Source: Desulfobacteraceae bacterium (lineage in GTDB: Bacteria; Desulfobacterota; Desulfobacteria; Desulfobacterales; Desulfobacteraceae). From it: 40,215 nt of DNA. Positions 9,304-21,300 of the stretch are shown here, one piece after another. Within the stretch, counting starts at the first letter, position 1; every line of letters starts with the position of its first letter. Below the pieces are notes generated by a model. The model searched no databases. It was not told the DNA's origin and was given only the letters and a program-made list of their open reading frames with translations. The stretch is taken from contig JAAELK010000062.1 in the NCBI GenBank assembly GCA_024226935.1, positions 1 to 40,215 of the forward strand, given 5' to 3'. The translations under genes and the position numbers were made by a program.

Positions 9304-10845
9304 CTAACTACTGGATTCATCAAATGCAACACGATTACCTATTTTTTCCAATGGTAAATCGGGGTTTTCAATTACACAGATTGCATCATCGTCTGAATTT
9401 TGAGATTTACCTTTAAGTTTTACAGCAGGTTCACTGGGTAAACCAAATAATGGAATAAATCTATCCGCACCCGTCAAAGTCAAAAAAAGAATGGAAGCAA
9501 CGGCAATCATTGCTAAAAAATTATATCTTATAATATCAAATGGAACAATTTTTTGAAGAGGATATACAGAAGAGGTGATACCCACATAAAAACCGATATA
9601 AACATGCCATGGTATCAGTTGTGAACCGAAGACTCCAAGGGCATCCCCAAAAGTTGCATTTCTCAATCTAAGCTTATACATATCCTCTTCTGAGGCCTCG
9701 ACATTCTCATCTGTAATATTTTTAACTATGGGACCGATTGTTACAATTTGTGCCATCTCATCGGAAAGGGCAGCATTTCCGAAAATAGATAAAACTCCAT
9801 TATAAAACATCAATTGCCTGACATTCTTTGAAAGAGAGGTCACCAACCTTGATAAAGGAGCAAATGCCTGCATTTTTGCCATTATTCCACTGAAAGCACC
9901 AACCCACATCATCATCACAATAACCCAGGAGCCAGCATCTTTAAATCCCAATAATATAAGATCCATAAATTCTTTTCCACTGGTGACGGTACCGGCATAA
10001 AACCCGAATAAAACCGATGACAAAATTCCCAATCCAAGACATACAAGGGTGGGAAGTCCTTTGATGGCAGCTACCAATACTATGACCAGAGGAATACACA
10101 TATAATATGGCACTCCACTTTCTACCTGTTTCAACAAAATAACCGCCGATGCCCGTTCTTTACTGAGTGCCTCCCAAACCGGCTGGGGAATTTGCCTGAT
10201 TGCCTCGGCGGCATTGCCGGTCGCACCTGATAACCCGGTACTAAAAAGATAAAAGACAACTGCTGCTGAACCAAGACACAATAATGACCACAGGCCCTGG
10301 TGCTTTATGCGATCAATCACATCTACTTTATGGATACCTGAACTCACGACGGTGGTATCGGAAATAAGGCCGATATTATCGCCAAAACATGCCCCCCCCG
10401 CAATTGCCGCCGTTATTAGAAAAAAATTTCCCCCGACAATATGATTAAGCCATAAAAATACAGGAGCACATGCGGCAAATGTGCCCCATGATGTTCCAGT
10501 TGCAACAGATAATATGGAAGTTACCAGAAGGCCTGTTACTGCAACGGTTTTAGCCGTCAAACCTAGATTTAAAGAGATAATAATAATAGAAGCTCCTACC
10601 CCTGTGGCCATAAAAATTTCCGCCATTGCATAGGCAAACATCAGTATAAAAAAAACCAATTGCATCTCTTTTGCATTATCCACCGCTGAATCGACTACAT
10701 CCTGAAATTTTATCTTTTCTGCAACATAGGCAACAATGGCAGCATATATTGTTGCTATTGGTGCCGCTATCAAAGCATCAAAACCACTTATCATCAATAT
10801 TGTCATCACCAACACAGGACTTAATTTCAATAAACTAAAAAACAT
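9304..10845 (-). CDS. nhaC: Na+/H+ antiporter, NhaC family
   Basis: A 513-residue integral membrane protein with about 11-13 hydrophobic segments. ATGTSWGTFAACAPVFLW near residue 117 and GGACFGDNIGLISDTTVVSS near 150 are hallmark segments of NhaC-type antiporters. A second conserved region, GNAALSDEMAQIVTIGPIV near 355, lies in the C-terminal half. The family exchanges cytoplasmic Na+ (or an organic anion pair such as malate/lactate in some members) for protons across the inner membrane. GAGGAG precedes the ATG at ideal spacing. The C-terminal 45 residues are a polar cytoplasmic tail. It appears to be transcribed alone. Substrate specificity within the family is not certain. Confidence 0.88.
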   Translation of the reverse strand: MFFSLLKLSPVLVMTILMISGFDALIAAPIATIYAAIVAYVAEKIKFQDVVDSAVDNAKEMQLVFFILMFAYAMAEIFMATGVGASIIIISLNLGLTAKTVAVTGLLVTSILSVATGTSWGTFAACAPVFLWLNHIVGGNFFLITAAIAGGACFGDNIGLISDTTVVSSGIHKVDVIDRIKHQGLWSLLCLGSAAVVFYLFSTGLSGATGNAAEAIRQIPQPVWEALSKERASAVILLKQVESGVPYYMCIPLVIVLVAAIKGLPTLVCLGLGILSSVLFGFYAGTVTSGKEFMDLILLGFKDAGSWVIVMMMWVGAFSGIMAKMQAFAPLSRLVTSLSKNVRQLMFYNGVLSIFGNAALSDEMAQIVTIGPIVKNITDENVEASEEDMYKLRLRNATFGDALGVFGSQLIPWHVYIGFYVGITSSVYPLQKIVPFDIIRYNFLAMIAVASILFLTLTGADRFIPLFGLPSEPAVKLKGKSQNSDDDAICVIENPDLPLEKIGNRVAFDESSS

Positions 10846-11540
10846 ATTTCTCCTCGATGATCATTTTAAATATTAACTCAACAATTTCACGACTCGTTTG
10901 TTCCTGGCCCAGATCTTTCCAACAAAAAAGACAAATTTTTTTTCCAGTTTGTCAATGATACGCTTATCTGACTGCAACAAAGTCTTCGAAATTTAAGGCT
11001 TTCATTTCGAAATCCTGGTATTAAAACCACTTTACCGATAAAGAATTTCAAGTTCTTAATGGCTGGATCGCATATTTTTCGCCAAACCAATCTTACAACT
11101 GCCACAGATAAGCAGTTGAAAAATACCATTATGAATCCTGGGAGAATACTCAAATGTAGATATATTTGATAGATTGCGGTTGGTATATTTCAGAGAATTT
11201 TTTATTTACCCGATGGTTTTTAGAAGACAAACCACCCGCCATGAAAAGAGAAAGTTCAATCATCCTACACACTTCTCCATTCATATAATAAACTCCTGTC
11301 TTTACAAAAAATTAATTACAAACTAAAAATGAAAACAAAACCTAACAAAGCCTGTTTTATTTGTCAAGTTTTTCTGCCCCCTGTTTTTTTAAAGATAAAG
11401 AGTACAAAAAAAACAATAGCCGATGGATATCCTAAGATTTTGATGGTAATATAAAAAAGAAATTTGGATACGAAAACATTAATAATTCACCCATTTATTA
11501 ATAGGCTTTATTTAGTTGAAATGGATAAGAAGGAATAAAA
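10846..11540. other. AT-rich intergenic region of about 0.7 kb with only weak small ORFs
   Basis: There is no gene here that I can support. On the minus strand a promoter-like sequence at 11339-11367 is followed by a 44-codon frame (11150-11284, starting MNGEVCRMIELS), which has AGGAG eight bases before its ATG. Its TGA overlaps an in-frame TTG that opens an 88-codon frame (11153 down to 10887). Neither product resembles a family I know. They may be decayed coding sequence or a long leader for the antiporter gene. On the plus strand only AAGGAAT, the ribosome-binding site of the next gene, is clear. Confidence 0.4.
11339..11367 (-). promoter_or_regulatory. Candidate sigma-70 promoter upstream of the antiporter gene
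   Basis: Read on the minus strand: TTGACA (complement of 11362-11367), a 17-base spacer, then TAGGTT (complement of 11339-11344). The -35 box is perfect; the -10 box matches only three of six positions. It would transcribe the small minus-strand frames and, some 490 bases on, the NhaC gene. Confidence 0.35.
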
Positions 11541-12278
11541 ATGGAAAATAAAATCAAACATTTGCTTTTGATCTGCTTAATCACAATTTCAGGTTTGATA
11601 TCCACACAAACAGTCCATGCGGAAAGCAAAATATTTAACGAAGATACAACAATTACCCAAGGCGCAACAATCGACACTAATGAAACCTGGATGGTAAATA
11701 TAGGTGCGGTTCTTACCATTAAATTAAACACTTCTGCATCCATATGCAATAAGGGAGTGATCAATAATATGGGTACCATCAAGATCATAGGTGATATCAA
11801 CATTGACGATATCGGTATAGTAAACACCATCAAGAATATCGGCACCATCAACAACTACTACAAGATCTGGAATAATGGCTCAATCTCTTCTGATGGAGTT
11901 ATTAATAATGATAGTGTTATCTATAACGAAGGAATATTATTTATAAAAAGCGGCATCCTCAACAACAACGACTTTAGCGATTTCAAAAACTATCCAAGTG
12001 GTTTCGTAGTAAACAAAGGAATATTCAACAATCACAGTCATTTTTCCATTGATGGTGTTTTCACAAATAATAATACTATTAACAACTACGGTTCTTTAGA
12101 GATAACAAGTGTACTCTTAAACAATGGCTTCACTAATAACCATGGTATCCTTGACAGCTCCAAATCACCTGAACTTGGAGTTGTAAACAAAGGCTATATC
12201 TTCAACTTTTGTGACAGTTTCTTTATTTGCAATCTCCACGTTGATGGTATTCACGTGCAAAACATTTCACCAGTATGA
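11541..12278 (+). CDS. Secreted Asn-rich repeat protein, probable beta-solenoid
   Basis: A 245-residue exported protein of unknown function. Residues 1-27 are a signal peptide ending VHA before ESKIF. The rest is built from loose repeats of about 8-15 residues with the pattern N-N/K-G-x-I/F-x-I, for example INNMGTIKI, NIGTINNY, IWNNGSI, VVNKGIFNN and INNYGSLEI. Alternating hydrophobic positions and asparagine/glycine turns of this kind are usual in right-handed beta-helix surface or adhesin proteins. There is no anchor, autotransporter barrel or sorting signal. Two cysteines near the C terminus (FNFCDSFFIC) could form a disulfide. AAGGAAT precedes the ATG. The gene is AT-rich compared with its neighbours. 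It ends 66 bases from the convergent megasynthase gene, with a hairpin terminator between them. Confidence 0.7.
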   Translation: MENKIKHLLLICLITISGLISTQTVHAESKIFNEDTTITQGATIDTNETWMVNIGAVLTIKLNTSASICNKGVINNMGTIKIIGDINIDDIGIVNTIKNIGTINNYYKIWNNGSISSDGVINNDSVIYNEGILFIKSGILNNNDFSDFKNYPSGFVVNKGIFNNHSHFSIDGVFTNNNTINNYGSLEITSVLLNNGFTNNHGILDSSKSPELGVVNKGYIFNFCDSFFICNLHVDGIHVQNISPV

Positions 12279-12279
12279 T

Positions 12280-12321
12280 AAAAAAAAGGCTGCCTGCAAA
12301 ATTGCAGACAGCCTCTTTTTC
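12280..12321. terminator. Bidirectional intrinsic terminator
   Basis: A stem GGCTGCCTGCAA (12288-12299) pairs with TTGCAGACAGCC (12302-12313) with one mismatch and a very short loop. It is flanked by seven or more A on the left and a T-rich run (TCTTTTT) on the right. It can end both the plus-strand repeat-protein transcript and the minus-strand megasynthase transcript, whose stop codons lie on either side. Confidence 0.85.
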
Positions 12322-12344
12322 ATTTTACAACAAATGGGAACTGT

Positions 12345-15300
12345 TTATAACACTGTTTCCCCTTTTTCCTTTTTTGCAGACACAAAGGAAATCTTATCTG
12401 CGATCCTGTCTTCTACGGCCAGAGGGCCTAACTTTACCATTTCAAACCCTAAAATTTCCACAAACACATTGCCTTTGGCATCGGTCAGGGTCAAATTATA
12501 GGTATTTGTTTCTGCACCGGAGTTGATTTTTTGAGTAACACAAAAATAAGATCTATTTTTTTGGATAGTACCATAAAAATTCATGGAATGAATCTTGTAG
12601 GGCAATACCGTTATAGAGCTTGTAAAAAACTCCAAAAGACCACCTGTCTGGAACATGGCATCCACCAGAACAGGCCCAGCTACAAACATAGGATCTTTCA
12701 CTCCCTTAAAAAATTCCCCGGGATTTTTATCCTCAAGGCTGGTCACAAGGGTGGTTCCATCAAAGGAATTAATATCCATGATAGTGCCAAAGACCCCAAA
12801 CATGAACAACCGGCTGGGGTGATAAACCAGGGTTTCAATATCCCCGTCAAAGGAGACAGGGGAAAATTGGGGTAGATCAATTTTCTTGGGTGCAAGACCC
12901 GTTTTTGAAAATTGATAACTGCCCTGGTAATGAAGTTTGGGATCTCCCACAACAACTCCCTTGGGATTTTTAAACACAGAAGAAATATTGCAGTCAAAAG
13001 CATTCTCATCTGTTTGTTTACCCTGGATCAATAATTCTTTTGGCCTTCCCTTGAGCAATTTAATTCCATAGGGAATGGAAAAATCGGACAAATTTGTCAG
13101 ATGTTTGCTGTCACCGGACAAGGACCTTGCCACTTCGGCCATAGTCTCAATCCCAGTGGAACCAAGAAATAGAGGAACATCTCCCATGGTATGATCATGG
13201 AGGAAGATATCGCGTTTCAAATCAAGCACCCTGGAATAGGTTACACTGGAACTTGTCTGGTCAACAATATCATCCAGAAAGGGAAAAGCTTTATCACTGG
13301 GATCACCCAAGAGACCATCAATATCAAAGTCATAATCCATACCGGAAAAAACCATTTCAGATTCTGTCCTGTCCAAAAGATCAGCCATGAAAAATTTCAC
13401 TCCCTGATCCATGGGCAAAAACTGAATTCCCCGATCTTCCAGAACTTTTTTTACTGTTGGATTTGTGGCCATTCCCACCCCACCCCAGGCTGTCCAGGCA
13501 TAAACCTTATAGGTTCTTTCCGGATGACGCTGTTTTTCCAAAAACATGGTCTTACCGAGAAAATCATTGGCAGCCGTGTAATCCACCTGACCCTGGTTAC
13601 CAAACCGGGCAGTGACCGAAGAAAAAGTGAAAAAATATTTATAGTCACGATCTTTAGCCGCTTCCAGTAAATTGCGCATACCCTTGATCTTGACATCCAC
13701 CACCAGTTCAAAGGACCATAGTTCTTTTTTAGGAATGAACTGACTCATTTCCATACCGGCTGCATGAAAGATACCGTCAATATGGTCACAGGAGTCCACA
13801 GCTTTTTTCACAGCTTTAAAGTCCGTAACATCCACACATTTGTAATCCACCTGAATCCCCAAAGATTGAAGGTATTCAATGTTTTCCACCGACTGACGTA
13901 CCCGGATCAACCGATCCAACGCCCGTTTGATTTCAACGGGTTTAACCCCCGGCATGTCGCTACGAAGCAATGCCATAAGATCTGCTGAACTGGATGACTT
14001 CTCTAAATATTTCGGATCAGTGGCATAGATATCATTGATATCCAGGATGACCAGATTGACCTTATAAGTCTCCACTACCCGTTTAAGGATTTCATAGGTA
14101 ATTCCCCCGGCACCGCCTGTTACAAGCAGGGTGTCATTTTCGGAGACGATCCTCTGGGTCCTGTCTGCGATACTTTGATGCATGGAAAGGACATAACGTT
14201 TTTTATTCTTATACCCAACCTCGCACCTTCCATCTTCGGACAAAAGTTCACCAATGAACAAATCTACAATCCGGTCCAGGCTCTTTTTAGGATGCTTATA
14301 AGAAAAATCCACCACCTTGACCTGGGTGTCAGGCATCTCTTTATTGACTGTTTTCATAAGCCCTGCCAACCCGGCAAACATGGGATGAATTTCGCCTCCA
14401 CCGGCCATATAAGGAAAAATCACGGAATCAAAGGTGATAGCACCCATAATATTTCCTTTGCCATCCAGAATATCAAACAGGCTTTTTATCAGAACAAAGG
14501 CAGATTTTATGGTAGTATCCAATTCTTCGTCCGATGCAAAGACAGGATTTTTTACCTCTGCCGCATTTTTACCAGCAAAATAATAATCCAGGGGAGCCAG
14601 ATGGATAAAGCCGTTCACCCCGGAAGTTTTGGTTTTAAACCCTTCCAGTTTCTCTTCCATCCCCTTGATATCACTAAGATCCAAATCAAGATCAACCGGA
14701 TTATTACCATTTTGAACACCCATGGTAATAACCTCACCTCCAAGCCCCTTTATCCTGTCAATAACGGCCCCGGCAAACCCGTGACTATCCAGGGAGATCA
14801 GAATTTTCTTTCCCTTAAAATCCCTGGTAGAAGCCTTGGGCATAGCTGCCTCATCCACCCGTACCACCAATCGTTTGATGGGGGATGTTACATCTGGAAA
14901 CCCATGGGAAGAATCAACAGGTAAAACCTTTTCCACTCCATCCCCCGATCCTGTAACCGATATGGGCTCTTTAGCCGGAGCTATGGTTATCTGGGCTCTT
15001 TGATTTATATAGTCAGCCAGTTTAGCAATGGTGTTCAACTCTCTGAGTTTCAAATCATCGGGCACGGAAAAATCGAAGATGGAAGCAACCTTTGCAAAAA
15101 TTTCCACCTGTTTTACCGTATCAATTCCCAGATCTGCTTCCAGATCTAGGTCATCTTCCAGCATGTCAGCTGCATACCCCGTCTGCTGTGCAATCACGTC
15201 CCGCACAGTATCAATGGCATCATTACCAGGAATTTGACTGGCTATCCCGGGAGAACCAACCGAATCAGGAGTCTTAGGAGCTGTTGGAACAGATGGCTCA

Positions 15301-18300
15301 GGCTTTAAAACCTGCGCCTGGGAAGTACCACCGATTCGAGCTTGAACATATTCGGCCAGTCTGGCAATTGTGTTCAGATCCCGCAATTTCAAATCATCTG
15401 GCACGGAAAAACCAAAGGTAGAAGCCACCTTGGCAAAAATCTCCACCTGTTTTACCGTATCAATTCCCAGATCTGCTTCCAGATCCAGGTCACCTTCCAA
15501 CATATCCGCCGCATAACCGGTCTGTTCAGCAATCACTTCTTTAACCGTTGCAACGGCATCGGGTGCAACAACTAAAGCTTCCTGCTTGGGTTGTGAAGCC
15601 AAAGCCTTGTCAGCAACAGCCAAAACAGGTGATTCAACAGGAGTTGCCACCCTGCTACCAACATAGTCCGCCAGTTTTTGAATGGTATTTAAATTTCTAA
15701 GTTTCAAGTCATCGGGCACGGAAAAACCAAAGGTAGAAGCCACCTTGGCAAAAATCTCCACCTGTTTTACCGTATCAATTCCAAGATCTGCTTCCAGATC
15801 CAGATCATCCTCCAGCATGTCAGCTGCATACCCGGTCTGCTCAGCAATCACCGTTTTTACCATCTCAATGGCATTGGAAGAACCAGCAGGAGCTAAAGGA
15901 GCAGATACCAAAACTTCAGGGACGGCCGCGGGGATATCTACCCGGGTAGCCACATAGGCCCCTAATTTTTCAATGGTGTTCAACTCCCGCAATTTCAGAT
16001 CATCGGGCACTGGAAAACTAAAAGCTGCTGCAATATTGCCAAAGATTTCCACCTGTTTTACCGTATCAATTCCCAGATCAGCTTCCAGATCCAGATCATC
16101 TTCCAGCATATCAGCCGCATAACCGGTCTGTTCAGCAATAATCTGTTTTACCTTCGCAACCGGAACTGCGGCAGGTTCCAGAACAGACTGGGGGTTAGAA
16201 TCTAAAACGGCTGTTTCAATGACAGGAGCCGACGGACTGACCGAAACCTGACCTGTTTTTGACACCTGGCTTTTATTTTCCGACCCGTCAAACTTTTTCG
16301 TATCAGGTTCCAACGGCCCTGTTTCTGGATCCCCGGCAATAACACAAAGAGTATTATCGATCACTTTAAGTTCCGGCTTTTGGGAACCGGTTATCTTTCT
16401 GAGCCATTTATGATAGGCCCGATTGCCTTTAACTGGATTTTCCTCCACCCGCTTAACAAAAACAAAAGCAAAATGGGATCCAAAGCCAGCGGACAGATGA
16501 AGACCATACTCAGAATCAATTTTATCCTGGCCGGAAAAATTAAGTTTTCTGAAATGGCTGGGTATTTTTTTAAGATTAGCAATGGGGGGTGCCTTGCGTT
16601 TTTGCAAAGCCTTAACCATAACTACATCCTCAATTGCAGCTCCCAGGGTATGACCGGTAAAGCCCTTGGTGTTAGAGATACAGATCTTGCTCAAATACTT
16701 GGAAAAAGTAGTTTCAAGGGCTGTAACTTCAGCATCGGCACTACCTCCCCTGGCCGGAGTATAGGTTTCATGGGACATAAAGAGCAGCTTATCTGCATAA
16801 TCTTCCTTCCTCAACCCCGTCCGATTTTCCACCTTGGTAATGAATTTTTTCATTTCACTGGCCATATGGGGAACATCAATATTAAAGGTGTGATAAGCTG
16901 AATTGGCCATATGTGTTCCAAGAATCTCACACTGACCGGTCATACCACGTTTATTCACACTGGACTGGTCTTCGATGACCATGCCGATGGCACCTGAACC
17001 CAGAATTGTTCCATTACGGTCTTCGTCAAAGGGCTTAGCGCCTTCGGACACTCTTTTTTTAATGGTGGCAGCCCCCAGAGCTAAAAAGCCAGAACCCACC
17101 CATTGATTCTGGGTAGGTGAGGTAGCATTTTCCCCGCCTATGACCAGAACTCGCTTGCACCTGCCCACCCGAATCCAATCTTCTGCAATACCGATGGCAA
17201 GGGTGGTGGAAGCACAAGCGGAAGATACCAGGGTATTTGGTCCCTTGGCCTTGATGATCTGGGCAAGATGGGCAGATCCCAATGGGCAGTAATTGGCCAC
17301 AAAGTTCCGATCAAACTTGTAAGTATCAACATCGGTACGTTTCCGGGATTTTGCCTTGAAGAACCATTCCGTGAGTTCTTCCTTAATCTCCATCTCCTTT
17401 ACCTTCTCCATGAGGTAATAATAGATCTTTTCAAATTCCTCATAGGGTTTGAGAAACAGTTTTCCATAATAATATTTCTCAAGCTCCTTGATCAGGGTTT
17501 CAGAATTAGGCCATAAAGAAGTAATAATAACACCGGTTTCCTCCTGCATCTCCTCGGGAAGAGCAAATCCGGCCGGAATCATGGTCTTGCCGCCCTTCAT
17601 TTTCTTGTATTGCATAACCAAGGGGATATTGGCATCCTTAAGAGCTTCTATCCCTGCGGCAATGCCCATGGCCATGGCCACATCATATTGTTCCTTTATA
17701 CCGTATTCATCGGTGAGATCAAAATATCCCAACTGACCAGCCAAATGGATGACATCCTCTGTTTTGGTGATCTGAACAAATTTAGCATTACCATCGGGTT
17801 GTTTAAAAAGCTTAGTGATATTTTTATCAGTCAACTCTTCCATGGCAGCTGTGGATAAGGGTTCAATAAAATTTTTGCCGTTAAGGATGGCATCAAAATT
17901 ATCCTTGGAAAAGACACGACGAGCCTTGCCCGGCAATCCCACAGAAACACCTGAAATCATAATACGCTGGGTATTGAAATTAAACCGTTCCATGGCATCA
18001 ACAGCCAAATTACGCTTCTGATGCTGGAACTCCTTATACAATATCCGATCCACAAAGCTCTGATTATTTTGTTTGAATGATTCAAAATCTTCTGACATTT
18101 CTATTTCAGGTAACTCCTCTTTAACTGCTACTTGGTGCTCAACAATCTCCTCTGGCTCCGGATGTACAATGGTCTTAGGCTCAAATATGGCGTTGCATGA
18201 AATCAGATATTGGCGACAAGCCTCAAAAGAGGCAACCTCGCCGACCCTTGCATCCACTGACACGGCCGTACCATATTCACCCACATTGATATTTTTCAAC

Positions 18301-21300
18301 AAATTAACCAGGAGTCGAGATGGACCGATTTCAATGAAATGAGTCCGACCGGAGACATAGACATTTTCAATGGATTTAATAAACTCAACGGGAGAAACAA
18401 TCTGCTTTGCAAGCAGGTCTTTTACCTCTTCCGGCTGGTCCGGGTAAGGTTGGGCCATGGTATTGGAAATAATCCTTCCATACCGGGTATTATTAAATTG
18501 AAGGGGAGCAAGATAAGCTCTTAATTTATCCGAGGCTTCTTTTAGCATCGGGGTATGAAAAGCACCGGTAAGATTAAGTTTCTTATAAACCACAGCCTGC
18601 TGGGACAGATATTGACAAAATTTTTCAATATCCTCAGCCTTACCGGATACAGCAGTCTGTTTTTCACTATTCTTATTGGTAATATAAATATTTGACACAA
18701 AGGATTTTCGAATAAGGCTGGCCGTCTCTTTTTCATTTTTAAAGACCACCATGATTTTACCTGGATCCTTCAGTGTTGATTCATACATGAGATCCGAGCG
18801 TTTAATGATAAGCCGCATGGCATCTTCAAATCCCAACATCCCGGAACAAAAAAGAGCTGTATATTCCCCCACACTATGGCCAATAAAATAATCCGGAGCA
18901 AACCCTTCCATGGCCAAACGACTACAAATAGCAGCAGAAGAAAGGAAAACAGCCGGTTGAGTATTCTGGGTGGAATTGAGTCTATCATCTTCTTTGAACA
19001 TCATATCCAGCAAAGAATATCCCCGCAATTTTTTGAAGATGGTATCCCCTTTTTCCAGAACAGACCGGATATGGGCATCAGCCTCAAACAATTCTTTCAT
19101 CATGCCGGGCCTCTGGGCTCCCTGGCCTGATAACAAGGCCACCATACGTAATTTCTTTCCCCTATGATCCGCGGAATAGGAAGTATCACCAAGCACCAGA
19201 TCATCTCCAGGCAAAGTCTTGTATTCAACTTCAATCACCGGCTGAGCACTTGCCGATTGAACACTTGCCGATTGAACACTTGCCGATTGAACACTTGCTG
19301 ATTGAACACTTGCTGACTCAACACTTTCGGACTGGTCAAAACCGGCCAATTGTCGTTCCAAAACCCTGGGCAGGCAGCTCACAATCATATGACCGTGGTT
19401 TCCACCAATACCGTTAACATTGGCAGCAAACATGAAAGTTTGATCAGAACTTCTGGACACCACCTTCGTGGCTGGTTTCAAGATTTTAGAATCATTGAGT
19501 GTGGAATATTTTTGATCATAATTAAAGTCGGGTAAAATTTGTCCCTTGGAGTTCATGAGCATAAGCTTAGCCAGGGCAACAGCCGGATTGGCCGCCTTGA
19601 AATACCCAAACTGAGGCTTAATGTTGGCGCAATACATTTCATGATTAAAACAAGCCTCGGTCACTTGTTTCTCAATAATATCTCCAAAAATATTGGAAAA
19701 GGCAAAAAGATCCAGGTGATTGATATCCGATTTTCTGATACCAGATTTTTGGTAGGCCTCATTGATGACAGATACAAAGGTCTGCTCGGAAGGTGCCAAC
19801 AGGTGATCGGGTACACTGGAACGAATAGTGCACTCATTAATCTCACCTAAAATCTTCATACCGGCATCTTTGGCTTTTTTATAGGTGGTCAGGACATGAA
19901 TGGCAGCGCCCTCACCCATAACATAACCTTCTGCACGGGAATCAAAATATTTACATGCCCCCTCGGATAAAAGTCCTAGACGCTTAAAGGCCATGAGTAC
20001 TGCAGGGTAAAGATTACAGTCCACCCCGCCAGCCAGAACAAAGTCCAGATCCTTATGTTTCAAATTCCTTGTGGCATTGCGGATGGCAATGGTGGAGGAA
20101 GCACAGGAGGCATCCAACACATAATTAGGCCCGTTAAGATCGAAAAAATTAGCAATTCTACCGGAAATAATATTGGATAAAAGTCCGGGGGTAGTATCTT
20201 CATTATTTTCCGGAATATCTGAACAGATGGCATCCACAATCTCTTGACCCACAGTCCCTGCAATATCAGCAGGAAGCCCAGAACAATTTTTGATCAAATT
20301 ACCGATAAAGTTTTTCCGGACCCGGATAATATTCTTACTCTGGCGTTCCCCGGAAATAGTCCCCAGAATGACCCCGGTCCTAACAGAAGCTCCTTTTTTT
20401 TCCAATAAACCACAGGATTCCAAAGCTTCACCGGCGGCTTCCAACCCGAAGAGCTGGCCGCGCTCAATGGATCTAACCATTTTAGGGGGCATTCTGTATT
20501 TGATACTGTTAAATTTATAATCTTTTATGACACCGGCCTTGATCTTGGGTAACCTGTAATGGGAATTTTTATCAAAGGCTGCATAGGCATCGTTATCGAA
20601 ATGTTCCTTGGGAATATGGGATAATTGTTTTTCCCCGGTGGATAATTTTTCCCAAAATTCTTCAGTATTGCTGGCCCCGGGAAGAAACACGCCAAGACCT
20701 GCAACCACAATCCTGTCTTCATTAAAATCATAGGTCAGGTCCGAAAAGATATCGCGTTTCATAGCCTCATACCCATCTGTCATCTCTTCCACGACCATAT
20801 GATAGTTAATACCCCCAAACCCATAGGAAGAAATCCCGGCCTTTCGGGTCTTACCAGTTCCAGGGTCCCAGGCTTTGGCATCTTCCACAATATACATGGA
20901 AGAATCACTCAAATCACAGTTATCGGACAGGGTCTTAAATTTCCCATTGGGAGGCAAAACTCCTTTATTCACTGCAAGCAAGGCTTTTAATAAACCGGCA
21001 GATCCAGCACACCCAAGCAGATGGCCTATCTGGGATTTGATGGAACTAACTCCTGCATGGGCATTTTTATACATGGTTGCAAGGGTTTTCAACTCAACCT
21101 CATCACCCACCTGGGTGGAAGTACCATGGGCTTCGATAAACCCTATGTCCTCGGGAAGAATTTCCGGCCGGATATTTTCAAAACAACGGGCCAGACTCAT
21201 CTCCTGACCTTTGGGCTTAGGAGCAGCAATAGCTTTGCCTTTTCCATCGGAACTACCCCCAATGGAATTAATAACCCCTAAGATCTTATCCTTATCCCTG

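Noticed and set aside
11498-11854. Minus-strand 118-codon frame opposite the secreted repeat protein
   Set aside because: It mirrors the repeat pattern of the real gene (Met/Ile/Leu-rich) and has no independent support.
13191-14924. Long plus-strand frames opposite the megasynthase (for example 13191-13670 and 14175-14924)
   Set aside because: They are antisense shadows of a clearly coding frame; the translations carry no family motifs.
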